From Polynucleobacter sp. MG-27-Goln-C1 (GTDB lineage Bacteria; Pseudomonadota; Gammaproteobacteria; Burkholderiales; Burkholderiaceae), in the NCBI RefSeq assembly GCF_018881905.1, contig NZ_JACVPM010000002.1, positions 1 through 64,000 of the forward strand: 64,000 bases of DNA, given 5' to 3'. Positions 16,144 to 24,750 of the stretch are shown piece by piece. Position numbers and translations under genes: made by a program. The notes under the pieces are model-generated. The model worked only from the letters and a program-made list of their open reading frames with translations. It was not told where the DNA came from and ran no database searches. Numbering within the stretch: the first letter of the stretch is position 1; the number at the start of each line of letters is the position of its first letter.

Positions 16144-17117
16144 AATTCATGCGATTTTTACAGACGAGTGTTTTGTGCTCAGCAGTTTTTTTGATTGGAT
16201 CTGCACACGCACAAGCAAACTATCCCAGCAAACCGATCAATTTGATCGTGCCCTATGGCGCTGGAGGTAGTGCTGATTCTCGCAGCAGGCAACTAGCTCA
16301 GAAAATGAGTTTGATTTTGAAGCAACCGATTGTGGTTGATAACAAACCTGGCGCCGGCGGAAATATTGGTACTGAGTTTGTTGCAAGATCAGCACCAGAT
16401 GGCTACACAATTGGGATGGGGAACTTCGCCCCCATGGCTGTGAATAAAACCTTATTTGGTAATCTTCGCTACGACCCCGAAACGGATCTCAGCCCAATCA
16501 TCTTGATTGAGAAAGGTCCCTTAGTTTTAGTAGTTCACCCAAACTCACCCTATAAAACTATTCAAGATATTGTCACGGCAGCAAAAGCAAAACCAGGCAC
16601 CCTCACCTTTTCTTCAGGGGGTATTGGCGGCAGCCATCAATTATCTGCAGAACTATTTATGCAGAATGCCGGCATCAAAATGATTCATGTTCCTTATAAG
16701 AGTGGTTCCGCTGGTTTAACGGACCTCATGGGTGGCAACGTGGATATGATGTTTGATCAAATGTATTCAGCAGTGCCCAGCATCAAAGCGGATAAGCTAC
16801 GTCCTATCGCCATCACAAGCAAAAAGAGATCCCCACTTCTACCAAATGTGCCTAGCTTTGCTGAGGTTGGCTACCCCAAGGTTGAGGTGCTGAATTGGCA
16901 AGGATTTATCGCGCCCGCCAAAACTCCTAAACTGATTATTGATAAGCTAAATGCTGCAGCCAACGAAGCTTTAAAAGATCCACAACTGCGTGAATTAATG
17001 CTTTCTCAAGGAAATGAAATTGGCGGTGGAAGCCCCGCTGATTTCGCAGCCCTGATCAAGTCTGAAGCGGCGAAATGGAGTGCCGTAGTTAAGGCTGGAA
17101 ATATCAAACCTGAATAG
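16140..17117 (+). CDS. Bug-family binding protein coupled to the CHR pair
   Basis: 325 residues from ATG 16140, overlapping the CHR stop as ATGA. A signal peptide ends near GSAHAQA; the Bug signature is YPSKPINLIVPYGAGGSADS, with GAGGNIGTEFVARSAPDGYT after it. As a periplasmic binder it would normally serve TctAB, which is absent; here the only membrane partners are the two CHR halves. It ends the plus-strand unit that begins at 14107. Confidence 0.88.
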   Translation: MKFMRFLQTSVLCSAVFLIGSAHAQANYPSKPINLIVPYGAGGSADSRSRQLAQKMSLILKQPIVVDNKPGAGGNIGTEFVARSAPDGYTIGMGNFAPMAVNKTLFGNLRYDPETDLSPIILIEKGPLVLVVHPNSPYKTIQDIVTAAKAKPGTLTFSSGGIGGSHQLSAELFMQNAGIKMIHVPYKSGSAGLTDLMGGNVDMMFDQMYSAVPSIKADKLRPIAITSKKRSPLLPNVPSFAEVGYPKVEVLNWQGFIAPAKTPKLIIDKLNAAANEALKDPQLRELMLSQGNEIGGGSPADFAALIKSEAAKWSAVVKAGNIKPE

Positions 17118-17132
17118 GTTTGACTGAAAAAC

Positions 17133-17510
17133 TTACTTCAGCGCTTGATAAGTCAGGATACCTAAAAAGGTAAGGCACAGTGAACCGACTAAATGCAAGA
17201 GCGCGGTACCCAGCGCCCAAGTCACTTCGCCACGCTGCATAAATCCCACAACCTCAGCAGAAAAGCTGGAGAAGGTTGTGAGGCCACCCAAGAAGCCGGT
17301 AATCACGAACAACTTCCACTCTGGAGAGAGATTGGGATTATTGCCAAAGAAAGCTACCGCAATACCAATTAGGTAACCGCCAACCATATTGGAGATAAAA
17401 GTTCCCAAAGGAAGCATTGAAGCGACACCCACGGTTGCAAGATTAAAACCTGCCCTCAGTAATGCACCAAGACCAGCGCCGCAGAAGATTGCAAGGATAG
17501 ATAGCCACAT
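17133..17510 (-). CDS. crcB: Fluoride ion channel CrcB/Fluc
   Basis: 125 residues, four membrane helices. Family signatures: GAGLGALLR at 11-19, GTFISNMVGGYLIG (Asn41 lines the pore) and the Phe-box GGLTTFSSF at 75-83. Dual-topology dimers export fluoride. It follows the DODA-type gene by 8 bases on the same strand, so it is probably co-transcribed; I saw no fluoride riboswitch. Confidence 0.92.
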   Translation of the reverse strand: MWLSILAIFCGAGLGALLRAGFNLATVGVASMLPLGTFISNMVGGYLIGIAVAFFGNNPNLSPEWKLFVITGFLGGLTTFSSFSAEVVGFMQRGEVTWALGTALLHLVGSLCLTFLGILTYQALK

Positions 17511-17518
17511 AAGAATAT

Positions 17519-18298
17519 TTATTGGATTGTAAAAGTAAGCATACCAATGGAACCCATTTCTATTCCATCAACTTGCGTTTTAGGAAACTCACCCTGCTCT
17601 TGCTGAGCGAGCACATACAATGCTGGCCAATAGTGCTCGGGTGTTGGAATAGATAAATGAGCAGCGTCACCAAATTGCTCCCAATGAATCAGGGTCTCAT
17701 GGTGATTGGCCTTCATTTCCGAAACAAAGAAATCATTGAACTCTTTAGCCCATGGATAAGGGGCTGCACCTTCCTCCCATTGGATAGTGCGCAAGTTATG
17801 CACCACATTGCCACTTGCCAGAATCAAAATATTTTCATCACGCAAAGGGCGCAATTTTTTAGCCAGCTCGTAATGCTCTTTTGCAGATAAGGAGCCATCT
17901 AGACTCAATTGAACCACAGGTACATCGGCATTTGGATAAAGATATTTGAGAACAGACCAAGCGCCGTGATCAATACCCCATTCATTCTCTTCAAGCACGA
18001 CAGGAACATCTAGTAATTCTTTTACGCGATCGGCAAGCGCAGGACTTCCTGGCGCTGGATACTGAATATCAAACAAGGCCTGCGGAAATCCACCAAAGTC
18101 ATGAATCGTTTTGGGTTTTGGCATTGCGGTAACCCATACTCCGCGGGTTACCCAATGAGCCGAGATGACTAAGATCGCATCTGGGCGTTTAAGTGATTTA
18201 CCAAGACTGGTCCAAGCGGCTGTATAGCGATTGGGCTCGATGGCGTACATCGGACTGCCATGGCCCGCAAATACTGCAGGTTGGCGATGGCTAGTCAT
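17519..18298 (-). CDS. DODA-type extradiol ring-opening dioxygenase (YgiD-like)
   Basis: 259 residues of the class III extradiol dioxygenase (LigB-like) family that includes 4,5-DOPA dioxygenases. Metal-site motifs: FAGHGSP near residue 11 (His), ISAHWVT (His), HDFGGFPQALFDIQYPAPG, and WGIDHGAWSVLKYL (His). It is non-heme Fe(II) or Zn dependent and cytosolic. E. coli YgiD is the closest family name I can give. The natural substrate in bacteria of this type is usually unknown. crcB follows in the same unit. Confidence 0.85.
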   Translation of the reverse strand: MTSHRQPAVFAGHGSPMYAIEPNRYTAAWTSLGKSLKRPDAILVISAHWVTRGVWVTAMPKPKTIHDFGGFPQALFDIQYPAPGSPALADRVKELLDVPVVLEENEWGIDHGAWSVLKYLYPNADVPVVQLSLDGSLSAKEHYELAKKLRPLRDENILILASGNVVHNLRTIQWEEGAAPYPWAKEFNDFFVSEMKANHHETLIHWEQFGDAAHLSIPTPEHYWPALYVLAQQEQGEFPKTQVDGIEMGSIGMLTFTIQ

Positions 18299-18307
18299 TA
18301 ATGCAGA

Positions 18308-18445
18308 TTAGCCGAATACGTAACCAGTATGAGCTGCAACCAATGCAAACAAAATAGCCAAGCTAGTAGCGGCTGCCAACATCACGATCAAAGTAATGAT
18401 CTTCTTGTTGATTTCGTCTTTCGTTTCTTTATGCCATTCGTTCAT
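18308..18445 (-). CDS. Small single-helix membrane protein (45 aa)
   Basis: An unlisted short gene: ATG 18445 with GAGG seven bases upstream, stop at 18308. After a charged N-terminus (MNEWHKETKDEINKK) comes one hydrophobic helix of about 24 residues (IITLIVMLAAATSLAILFAL) and a short tail ending GYVFG. The strong ribosome-binding site and the clean charge/hydrophobic division support a real protein. It lies 9 bases before the DODA-type gene, on the same strand. No family recognised. Confidence 0.65.
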   Translation of the reverse strand: MNEWHKETKDEINKKIITLIVMLAAATSLAILFALVAAHTGYVFG

Positions 18446-18489
18446 GCTAAATCCTCATTAAACACATTAATTAGTAGCGTAATTATCCA

Positions 18490-18657
18490 CTATCGGCCGC
18501 GGCCAGCCTTACGCATCATGGCTTTTCCGCCTCCAAAGCCTGCCTGAGGCCTACCGCCAGGACCAGATGGGCCTTTGGGGGCTGGTGGACGGGCTACCGG
18601 CTTAGCTACTACTGGCTTGGCTGGGGTTTTTGATTCAGGTTTTTTATCGTCAGTCAC
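18490..18657 (-). CDS. Small Pro/Gly/Lys-rich basic protein (55 aa)
   Basis: A short gene starting at GTG 18657 with AGGAG six bases upstream, ending at 18490. The sequence is low-complexity and strongly basic: KPVVAKPVARPPAPKGPSGP, then a Gly-rich part and the tail MMRKAGRGR. It looks disordered and could bind nucleic acid or a partner protein. The start faces the M50 protease start at 18686, so the promoters overlap. It may be co-transcribed with the 45-residue gene 44 bases downstream. Function unknown. Confidence 0.6.
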   Translation of the reverse strand: MTDDKKPESKTPAKPVVAKPVARPPAPKGPSGPGGRPQAGFGGGKAMMRKAGRGR

Positions 18658-18685
18658 TTTTTGCTCCTATGGATATCATATTGCC

Positions 18686-19348
18686 ATGATTACCGACTAT
18701 TCTATCCAAGCTGTCGCGATTAATGCGATTCCCTTGATTTTTGCCATCACGATTCATGAGGCCGCTCACGGCTTTGCTGCACGTCAATTTGGCGACAATA
18801 CGGCCTATATGCTGGGTAGAGTAAGCCTCAACCCCATTAAACATATAGACCCCGTGGGAACAATTCTGATCCCCCTGCTATTGATTTTGTCAGGATCCCC
18901 ATTTTTAGTCGGCTATGCCAAACCAGTGCCAGTGAACTTTGGGCGCCTACGCAACCCCAGAATTGACTCCATTTGGGTAGCCTTAGCTGGCCCTGGCTCC
19001 AATTTCATTCAGGCTTTAATTTGGCTAATCCTACTCATTGGGTTTGTAGGGCTCGGCATCAACGAAAAGTTCCTCATCTCCATGTCGCAGGCTGGCATTA
19101 CCTGGAATTTAGGATTGCTGGTTTTCAACCTATTTCCGCTTCCGCCTCTCGATGGCGGGCGAATACTTGCAGGCCTTCTCCCGGCGCGGCAATCCATTGC
19201 CCTAGGTAAGTTAGAGCCCTGGGGCTTTTTTATCGTTCTCGGCCTAGTATTTACTGGGATTATTGGCAGCCTTTGGATGACCCCCTTGATGGCTTTTTTT
19301 GAGTGGTTGATTCTCTTGCTGACCAGCCCCTTAAGAATGATTTTCTAG
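18686..19348 (+). CDS. Site-2 protease family (peptidase M50) membrane metalloprotease
   Basis: 220 residues from ATG 18686, with about six membrane segments. Zinc motif HEAAH at 24-28 and the second conserved segment NLFPLPPLDGGRIL near residues 150-163 supply the metal ligands. This compact form without a PDZ domain is the YwhC-like subgroup of intramembrane proteases. It would cut transmembrane substrates in the inner membrane; the substrate is unknown. It diverges from the 55-residue basic protein. Confidence 0.88.
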   Translation: MITDYSIQAVAINAIPLIFAITIHEAAHGFAARQFGDNTAYMLGRVSLNPIKHIDPVGTILIPLLLILSGSPFLVGYAKPVPVNFGRLRNPRIDSIWVALAGPGSNFIQALIWLILLIGFVGLGINEKFLISMSQAGITWNLGLLVFNLFPLPPLDGGRILAGLLPARQSIALGKLEPWGFFIVLGLVFTGIIGSLWMTPLMAFFEWLILLLTSPLRMIF

Positions 19349-19439
19349 ATAGATTTCAATAGGTAAAAAACAGCATTCGGGAGTATGCTGAGCCAATATA
19401 ACCTTACCCCCAAATGAATAGAAATGAATGGAGCCTCTC

Positions 19440-19889
19440 ATGAAACTCAAACATCTTGTTTTAGCCACCCTTGCACCAACATTGCTGGTTAGCGGAATTG
19501 CTTATGCGCAATTCAAAAAACCTGAGGATGCAATTAAGTACCGCCAAAGCGCATTCACTGTGATGGCAAATTCTTTTGGGAAAATTGCTGCTGTAGTTAA
19601 AGGTGAGGCGCCTTTCAATAAAGATGAAGTAGCTAAGAATGCTGATGTAGTTGCAACCATCTCTAGCCTCCCATGGCAAGCCTTTGGACCAGGCACTGAA
19701 GGTGGCAATGCACTTCCAGCGGTTTGGTCGGACAACGCTAAATTTAAAGCCGCTTCAGAAAAGATGCAGCTTGCTGTTGCAAATCTGAATACTGCTGCGC
19801 TATCGGGTGATCAAGATGCCATTAAGAAGGCTTTTGGTGCAGCTGGCGCGACCTGCAAAGGTTGCCATGACGACTTCAAGAAAAAGTAA
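19440..19889 (+). CDS. Cytochrome c' (class II c-type cytochrome)
   Basis: 149 residues from ATG 19440 (GGAG seven bases upstream; an in-frame ATG at 19428 lies in front). A signal peptide ends at SGIAYA. The heme motif CKGCH at 139-143 is close to the C-terminus, as in cytochromes c', with DDFKKK after it. Periplasmic four-helix protein, often linked to NO binding or electron transfer. Heme attachment would use the ccm system at 48-54.9 kb. It converges with the cytochrome b561 gene, the stops being adjacent. Confidence 0.9.
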   Translation: MKLKHLVLATLAPTLLVSGIAYAQFKKPEDAIKYRQSAFTVMANSFGKIAAVVKGEAPFNKDEVAKNADVVATISSLPWQAFGPGTEGGNALPAVWSDNAKFKAASEKMQLAVANLNTAALSGDQDAIKKAFGAAGATCKGCHDDFKKK

Positions 19890-20570
19890 TTAGTTCGTTA
19901 TCAAGTAACCCAGAATCACCGCAATCAGGCTAAGCACCAACAAAGCTAAGCCACGTTGCCAAGCTCCATCCTTGGAGGCTTGACCCAAGTCAGCAGGTAG
20001 ATACTTTGCCTCCTCGCTTGGGTCGATTTCTTTATCGCCCAGCAACATTGGCTTAATTAAATTCTCACCCTTGAATTTTTGATAATAAAAAATTGCACAG
20101 AGGTGAACAACAATCAAAATAATCAGAACCTTTTCATTCTGATGATGAATCGAAGTTAAAAATTCAACCGTTCCATTGGAAACATGTTTTGCTAGCGGCC
20201 CCTCAAAAGCGATATCGTCATTCGCAAAAAGACCAGTCACCGCCTGAAGACCAATCGAAAAGAGTAAAGCTAAAACAGATAGCGCGCCCAAGGGGTTATG
20301 CCCCAGTCCCGCCTTGGCTTTACCGGATAGATAATTGAGAAGCCCTTTTGGGCTAGGAACAAAATTGATAAAGCGGGCATGGTACGAGCCAATCAAGCCC
20401 CAGCAGATTCTAAAAATAATCAAAGCTAATACACAGTAGCCGACTCGCGCATGGAGCTCCATGGCATTGCCGCCAATCTTGACGGTCACGAAACTCAGAG
20501 CGATGCCGATAACCAAACACCAATGAAACAGGCGAATCGGCAAATCCCAAACGCGAATGATTTTTTTCAT
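19890..20570 (-). CDS. Cytochrome b561-type membrane protein
   Basis: 226 residues from ATG 20570 (or GTG 20594, which has AAAGG near it). N-terminal VWDLPIRLFHWCLV and later HARVGYCVLALIIFRICWGL carry the heme-ligand histidines typical of Ni,Fe-hydrogenase/cytochrome b561 family proteins; about five membrane helices. A likely partner is the convergent cytochrome c', since such b/c' gene pairs are common in this group. It would move electrons between quinols and the periplasmic cytochrome. Confidence 0.85.
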   Translation of the reverse strand: MKKIIRVWDLPIRLFHWCLVIGIALSFVTVKIGGNAMELHARVGYCVLALIIFRICWGLIGSYHARFINFVPSPKGLLNYLSGKAKAGLGHNPLGALSVLALLFSIGLQAVTGLFANDDIAFEGPLAKHVSNGTVEFLTSIHHQNEKVLIILIVVHLCAIFYYQKFKGENLIKPMLLGDKEIDPSEEAKYLPADLGQASKDGAWQRGLALLVLSLIAVILGYLITN

Positions 20571-20614
20571 ATCTAGAGAATAAATCACTGTCACCTTTAG
20601 AATAAGAAAAATTA

Positions 20615-21820
20615 ATGAAAACTAGTCAAGCCTTTAAAACCCTGTTGCTCTATCGCATAGGCGCAACTCTCAGCTATCAAATCATGATGGTTGCAGTGGG
20701 GTGGCATATCTACGAAATTACCAATAGCGTCGTTTCACTTGGTCTGATTGGCTTGGCGGAGCTTGTCCCCTACTTTGTATTGGCCCTCTATGCTGGCCAT
20801 GCCGTAGATCGTCATTCCAGAAAATTGATTTCAGCGCTTGCGTGTGGCCTCCACATTGCGGTCGCTTTGCTCTTAGTCGCAATAGCACTCGACTGGTTAA
20901 CGCCACCTGTTCCCTTGATTTACACAGCAGTAGCATGCTTAGGTTTAGCGCGCGCACTATTGCGCCCTTCCTATCAAGCCATCTTTGGTCAAATCATTCC
21001 CCGAGATCAATTGCCTCGCTATACCGCATACGCATCCTCAGCCTTTCAGATTTGCGTTGTAGCCGGACCAGGTTTAGGTGGACTCATGATTGGATTTGCT
21101 GGGCTAGAGTGGACCTATGCCATGGCCGCATTGAGTGGAGCTATCGGCCTCTATGGAGTGAGCTTTATTCATATCAAACATGAACGACCTGAAGGCGTAA
21201 GTAATGATTTCTTAAAAAGCTTTTTTGAAGGCTTCAACTACGTACGAAAACATGATCTGATTGTCGGCATCATGCTGCTAGATATGTTTGCCGTGCTATT
21301 TGGTGGCGCCGTATCTATTCTTCCAGCCTTTGTTAAAGAGGTCCTTGATGCCGGTCCAGAAACTTTGGGAATTCTGAGGGCAGCGCCTGCAGCTGGGGCA
21401 GTCATCACCGGTCTTTACTTGGCACGCCGGCCTCTACTAGAAGACACTGGAAGACACTTATTTTTATCAGTCGGCGGCTTTGGGATTGCCATTATTGCTT
21501 TTGGACTCTCCAACAATCTTTGGCTTGCAGCACTCTTCCTATTTATCTCGGGTTGTTGCGACTCTATTTCGGTAGTCATCCGCGGCAGCATTATGCAGTT
21601 GACGACTCCGGATCAGATGCGAGGCAGAATCAGCGCTATCAATGGGATATTCATTGGCTCCTCTAACGAATTGGGTGCGCTTGAGTCCGGGATTGCAGCA
21701 AGCCTGATCGGGCTTGTTCCATCAATCGTATTTGGTGGGGCAGCAACCATACTGGTCGTATTACTTACCTACCAATTTGCACCCCAACTGAGAAAACTCA
21801 ATCTGAAGGATCTTGCCTAG
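20615..21820 (+). CDS. MFS transporter, EntS/MFS_3 type
   Basis: 401 residues, about twelve membrane segments. The cytoplasmic loop ALYAGHAVDRHSRKLI is the major-facilitator motif A, and the second-half copy YLARRPLLEDTGRH is weaker. The N-terminal FKTLLLYRIGATLSYQIMMV resembles the EntS-like exporters. Substrate unknown. Divergent from the b561 gene with only about 45 bases between starts. Confidence 0.82.
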   Translation: MKTSQAFKTLLLYRIGATLSYQIMMVAVGWHIYEITNSVVSLGLIGLAELVPYFVLALYAGHAVDRHSRKLISALACGLHIAVALLLVAIALDWLTPPVPLIYTAVACLGLARALLRPSYQAIFGQIIPRDQLPRYTAYASSAFQICVVAGPGLGGLMIGFAGLEWTYAMAALSGAIGLYGVSFIHIKHERPEGVSNDFLKSFFEGFNYVRKHDLIVGIMLLDMFAVLFGGAVSILPAFVKEVLDAGPETLGILRAAPAAGAVITGLYLARRPLLEDTGRHLFLSVGGFGIAIIAFGLSNNLWLAALFLFISGCCDSISVVIRGSIMQLTTPDQMRGRISAINGIFIGSSNELGALESGIAASLIGLVPSIVFGGAATILVVLLTYQFAPQLRKLNLKDLA

Positions 21821-21827
21821 AGTTTGT

Positions 21828-22769
21828 TTACTTAATCTCTGGCAGGTCCTTTTGAATGATCTTTAAGCCTTCGCGCAAGGCTTCTTGATAGCGCTCTCGC
21901 TCAGCCTTCATCGTCTCTGCTGTCCATGAATAAAAACCTTCGCCGGTTTTCATTCCCAATTTGCCACTGGCGATACGATCGCTCAAACATTTTGCAATGT
22001 CTGGGGAGTTATTCAGAGTGGGATAAATCGTTGCGCCGCCGGCACCATGCACATCTAAACCAGCATGGTCCCTCTGCATTGCTGGTCCAGCAGCGATGTA
22101 GCGAAAGCCAAAACCAAAACGGACGGCCTTATCAATATCTTCCAAGCTAGCAATTCCCGCATCGACCATGGCAAAGGCTTCACGCGATAAAGCATGCTGT
22201 AAGCGATTTGCTAAGAAGCCTGGTAAATCTTTTTTCACGGTGACCGGGACCATGCCGCAAGCCGTCATCAATCGAGAAAGGCTTTCACCCACCATCGGAG
22301 AAGTTTTTTGTCCGTAGACTACTTCTACACACGGAACCAAGTGGGCAGGCATAAAGAAATGCAGCCCAATCATTCGCGCTGCCGTTTTCAACCCTTTTGA
22401 AATATCACTAATCGGAAAGCTCGTGCTATTACTTGCTAAAACTGCTTCCGGTTTTGCGTATTGCTCCAGCTTGGCAAACAGCTCTTGCTTAATATCCAAA
22501 CGCTCAGGTACGCACTCAATGACTAAATCTACCTCTGGCCAATCTATCTCCTCTAGGGAACCTGCAGTAGAAAGCAAATGCAGGCGATGCTCGTAGCCCA
22601 AATCCATCATGGTGTTGGCAAAGTAATCTGGCAATAGTGCCCGGCGTTCAGTGGTTGGTTCTAGAACCTGCACAGCACAACCCCCGCGAGCGCAAACAGC
22701 TGCCACATCAGCACCCATGGTGCCGCCGCCAACAATGACGACTTTAGTTTCGGATGGGGTAAACAACAT
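21828..22769 (-). CDS. 3-hydroxyacyl-CoA dehydrogenase family (hydroxyacid dehydrogenase), paralog 1
   Basis: 313 residues. NAD-binding motif VIVGGGTMGADVAAVCARGG at residues 11-30; catalytic region SNSTSFPISDIS and HFFMPAHLVPCVEVV (His of the catalytic pair); C-terminal domain with LPGFLANRLQHALSREA. Short members of this family include L-gulonate 3-dehydrogenase and carnitine dehydrogenase, so the substrate may be a free hydroxy acid rather than a CoA ester. AGGAG lies upstream of ATG 22769. A homolog at 29156 closes the same cluster. Confidence 0.87.
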   Translation of the reverse strand: MLFTPSETKVVIVGGGTMGADVAAVCARGGCAVQVLEPTTERRALLPDYFANTMMDLGYEHRLHLLSTAGSLEEIDWPEVDLVIECVPERLDIKQELFAKLEQYAKPEAVLASNSTSFPISDISKGLKTAARMIGLHFFMPAHLVPCVEVVYGQKTSPMVGESLSRLMTACGMVPVTVKKDLPGFLANRLQHALSREAFAMVDAGIASLEDIDKAVRFGFGFRYIAAGPAMQRDHAGLDVHGAGGATIYPTLNNSPDIAKCLSDRIASGKLGMKTGEGFYSWTAETMKAERERYQEALREGLKIIQKDLPEIK

Positions 22770-22853
22770 CTCAATTTCTCCTTCGGGGGCAAGATAAGGA
22801 TTACAAATCCTCTTACAATGTTTTCATTATTCCAATAAAAAAGTAAGTGAGAC

Positions 22854-23783
22854 ATGATCCCAGTCAATTCGGTGCTGCAGGTCGGGCAATTTCCAGAAGT
22901 AATGCAGGCGGTCATAGACCAGCGTCTAAGTGCCGTACATCTTCTCGATACCGGCTCGCAAGTGCCCCCAGGCTCCTTTGAAAGTATTTTGATTCGCTCA
23001 AATACGAAATTACCCATCAAACTACTTGAGCAACTCCCAAACATCCGCATTGTGGCTACTTGCGGGGTTGGTTATGACAACCTTCCTTTGGAGTATCTAA
23101 AGCAGAAAGGTATTAAGGCTAGTAATACCCCTGGCGTGCTTAATGACGCAGTTTGTGAGCTTGCTATTGGGATGATGCTTGGCCTGCTACGACACATCCC
23201 CGAAGCCCATCAGTTTGTAAAAAGTCGCGCCTGGTCACAAGGCCTATTTAGAGTCGCCACCACCTTAGCGGGAAAGCGAGTGGGGATTGCTGGGATGGGT
23301 CGCATTGGCCAAGATCTAGCAAAACGCTTAGAGCCTTTTAAGGTCAAGCTGGCCTACACCGGCCCAACTCAAAAAGAATTACCTTACGAGTACTTCAGTG
23401 ACATTCAGTCCTTGGCAAAGGTATCAGACATTCTGATTCTTGCCTGCCCTGCTAGTCCAGAAACAGAAAAAATGATTAATGCTGAAGTCCTAGAAGCTTT
23501 AGGGCCGAAGGGTTATCTGATTAATATTGCACGGGGCAGCGTAGTAGACGAAGCCGCACTTTTAGTTGCACTGCAGCAAAAAATCATCGCTGGCGCAGCA
23601 CTCGATGTATTTGAAAATGAGCCAAATCCAAACGTCGGCTTCTTAAATATTGATAATGTCTTACTAACCCCGCATATTGGAAGCGCTACTTCTGAAACGC
23701 GACAATTGATGACGAACCTAGCAATAGATAATTTAGAAGCTTTCTATAATAAAAAACCTCTTCTTACCGAAGTAAAAAATTAA
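22854..23783 (+). CDS. D-2-hydroxyacid dehydrogenase (NAD(P)-dependent)
   Basis: 309 residues. Cofactor motif GIAGMGRIGQDLAKRLEPF; NIARGSVVDEAALLVAL (Arg), DVFENEP (Glu) and LTPHIGSATSETR (His) mark the active site. It resembles glyoxylate/hydroxypyruvate reductases. It leads a plus-strand set, with the DapA-family gene 12 bases behind, and is divergent from the hydroxyacyl-CoA-family gene. Confidence 0.9.
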   Translation: MIPVNSVLQVGQFPEVMQAVIDQRLSAVHLLDTGSQVPPGSFESILIRSNTKLPIKLLEQLPNIRIVATCGVGYDNLPLEYLKQKGIKASNTPGVLNDAVCELAIGMMLGLLRHIPEAHQFVKSRAWSQGLFRVATTLAGKRVGIAGMGRIGQDLAKRLEPFKVKLAYTGPTQKELPYEYFSDIQSLAKVSDILILACPASPETEKMINAEVLEALGPKGYLINIARGSVVDEAALLVALQQKIIAGAALDVFENEPNPNVGFLNIDNVLLTPHIGSATSETRQLMTNLAIDNLEAFYNKKPLLTEVKN

Positions 23784-23795
23784 ATTGGAGTAAGC

Positions 23796-24722
23796 ATGAC
23801 GATTTCCCTACACCCTTCCACATTACCCGCAGTGCTCTCGCCTGTCTTAACTCCATTTAAAGAAGATGGCACTCCAGATGCCAAAAAATTACTGAAGCAA
23901 TGTCAATGGCTCGAAGCCAATGGCGTTGGTCAAGCGATCTTCGGCACGAACTCAGAAGCCAACTCTATGTCCGCGCCACAAAAGATGGGCACATTAACCA
24001 CGCTGATTGAAGGGGGCTTAAATCCTGCGCACATGATGCCTGGTACAGGCGCCACGTCGATTGATGCTACGGTGAACATGACTCGTCACGCAGTTCAGCA
24101 TAAGTGCGCAGGCGTCCTCATGTTGCCGCCTTTTTATTACAAAGATGTCACTGATGATGGCCTCTTTGCCTATTTCTCAGAAGTGATTCAAAAAGTGGGT
24201 GATGCTGCATTACAAATTTACATTTACAACATTCCACCTGTTACCAAAATTAATTTAAGCCTGTCTTTGTTGGAACGCTTAACTAAGGAATATCCAAAAA
24301 CCGTTGTTGGTATGAAAGATAGTTCTGGTGATTGGGCTTATACAGAGTCCGTAATCAAACTCTTGGCACCATCAGGCTTCCGCGTATATGCCGGTAGCGA
24401 AGTCTTCTTAATGCGCGCCCTCCGTGCAGGTGGCGTTGGTTGCATCTCCGCCACTGCTAACGTAAACCCTAAGGCCATCGCTGAATTGGCGGCCCATTGG
24501 AGAGAATCTGACGCAGATCAACGTCAAGCCTCCCTAGATCAAGTACGCTCAGTGTTTGCTCAATATCAAATGATTGCCGGTATGAAAACTGCAGTTGCCC
24601 ATTTCAGCAAAGATTCCGAGTGGTTACGCGTACGCCCACCACTCATGCAACTCAGCGCTGACCAGCAAGCTAAGTTGCTAGGTGAATTGCAACAGATTAA
24701 TTTCAGCATGCCCGGCCTTTAA
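23796..24722 (+). CDS. DapA-family lyase/aldolase
   Basis: 308 residues of the N-acetylneuraminate lyase/dihydrodipicolinate synthase superfamily, which forms or cleaves C-C bonds of 2-keto acids through a Schiff base. Visible: FGTNSEANSMS (carboxylate-binding loop), YIYNIPPVT (Tyr), VGMKDSSGDW (the Schiff-base Lys). The GTNSEA in place of the GTTGE of DapA points away from lysine synthesis and toward sugar-acid catabolism. Start preceded by GGAG. It sits between a hydroxyacid dehydrogenase and a TRAP transporter gene. Confidence 0.87.
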   Translation: MTISLHPSTLPAVLSPVLTPFKEDGTPDAKKLLKQCQWLEANGVGQAIFGTNSEANSMSAPQKMGTLTTLIEGGLNPAHMMPGTGATSIDATVNMTRHAVQHKCAGVLMLPPFYYKDVTDDGLFAYFSEVIQKVGDAALQIYIYNIPPVTKINLSLSLLERLTKEYPKTVVGMKDSSGDWAYTESVIKLLAPSGFRVYAGSEVFLMRALRAGGVGCISATANVNPKAIAELAAHWRESDADQRQASLDQVRSVFAQYQMIAGMKTAVAHFSKDSEWLRVRPPLMQLSADQQAKLLGELQQINFSMPGL

Positions 24723-24750
24723 TTAAATAGAAACAAAACAGGAGACAAAA

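Noticed and set aside
19371-19391. CAGCAT/ATGCTG hairpin before the cytochrome c' gene
   Set aside because: Short stem with a nine-base loop and no T run; it could be part of a leader but nothing supports a function.
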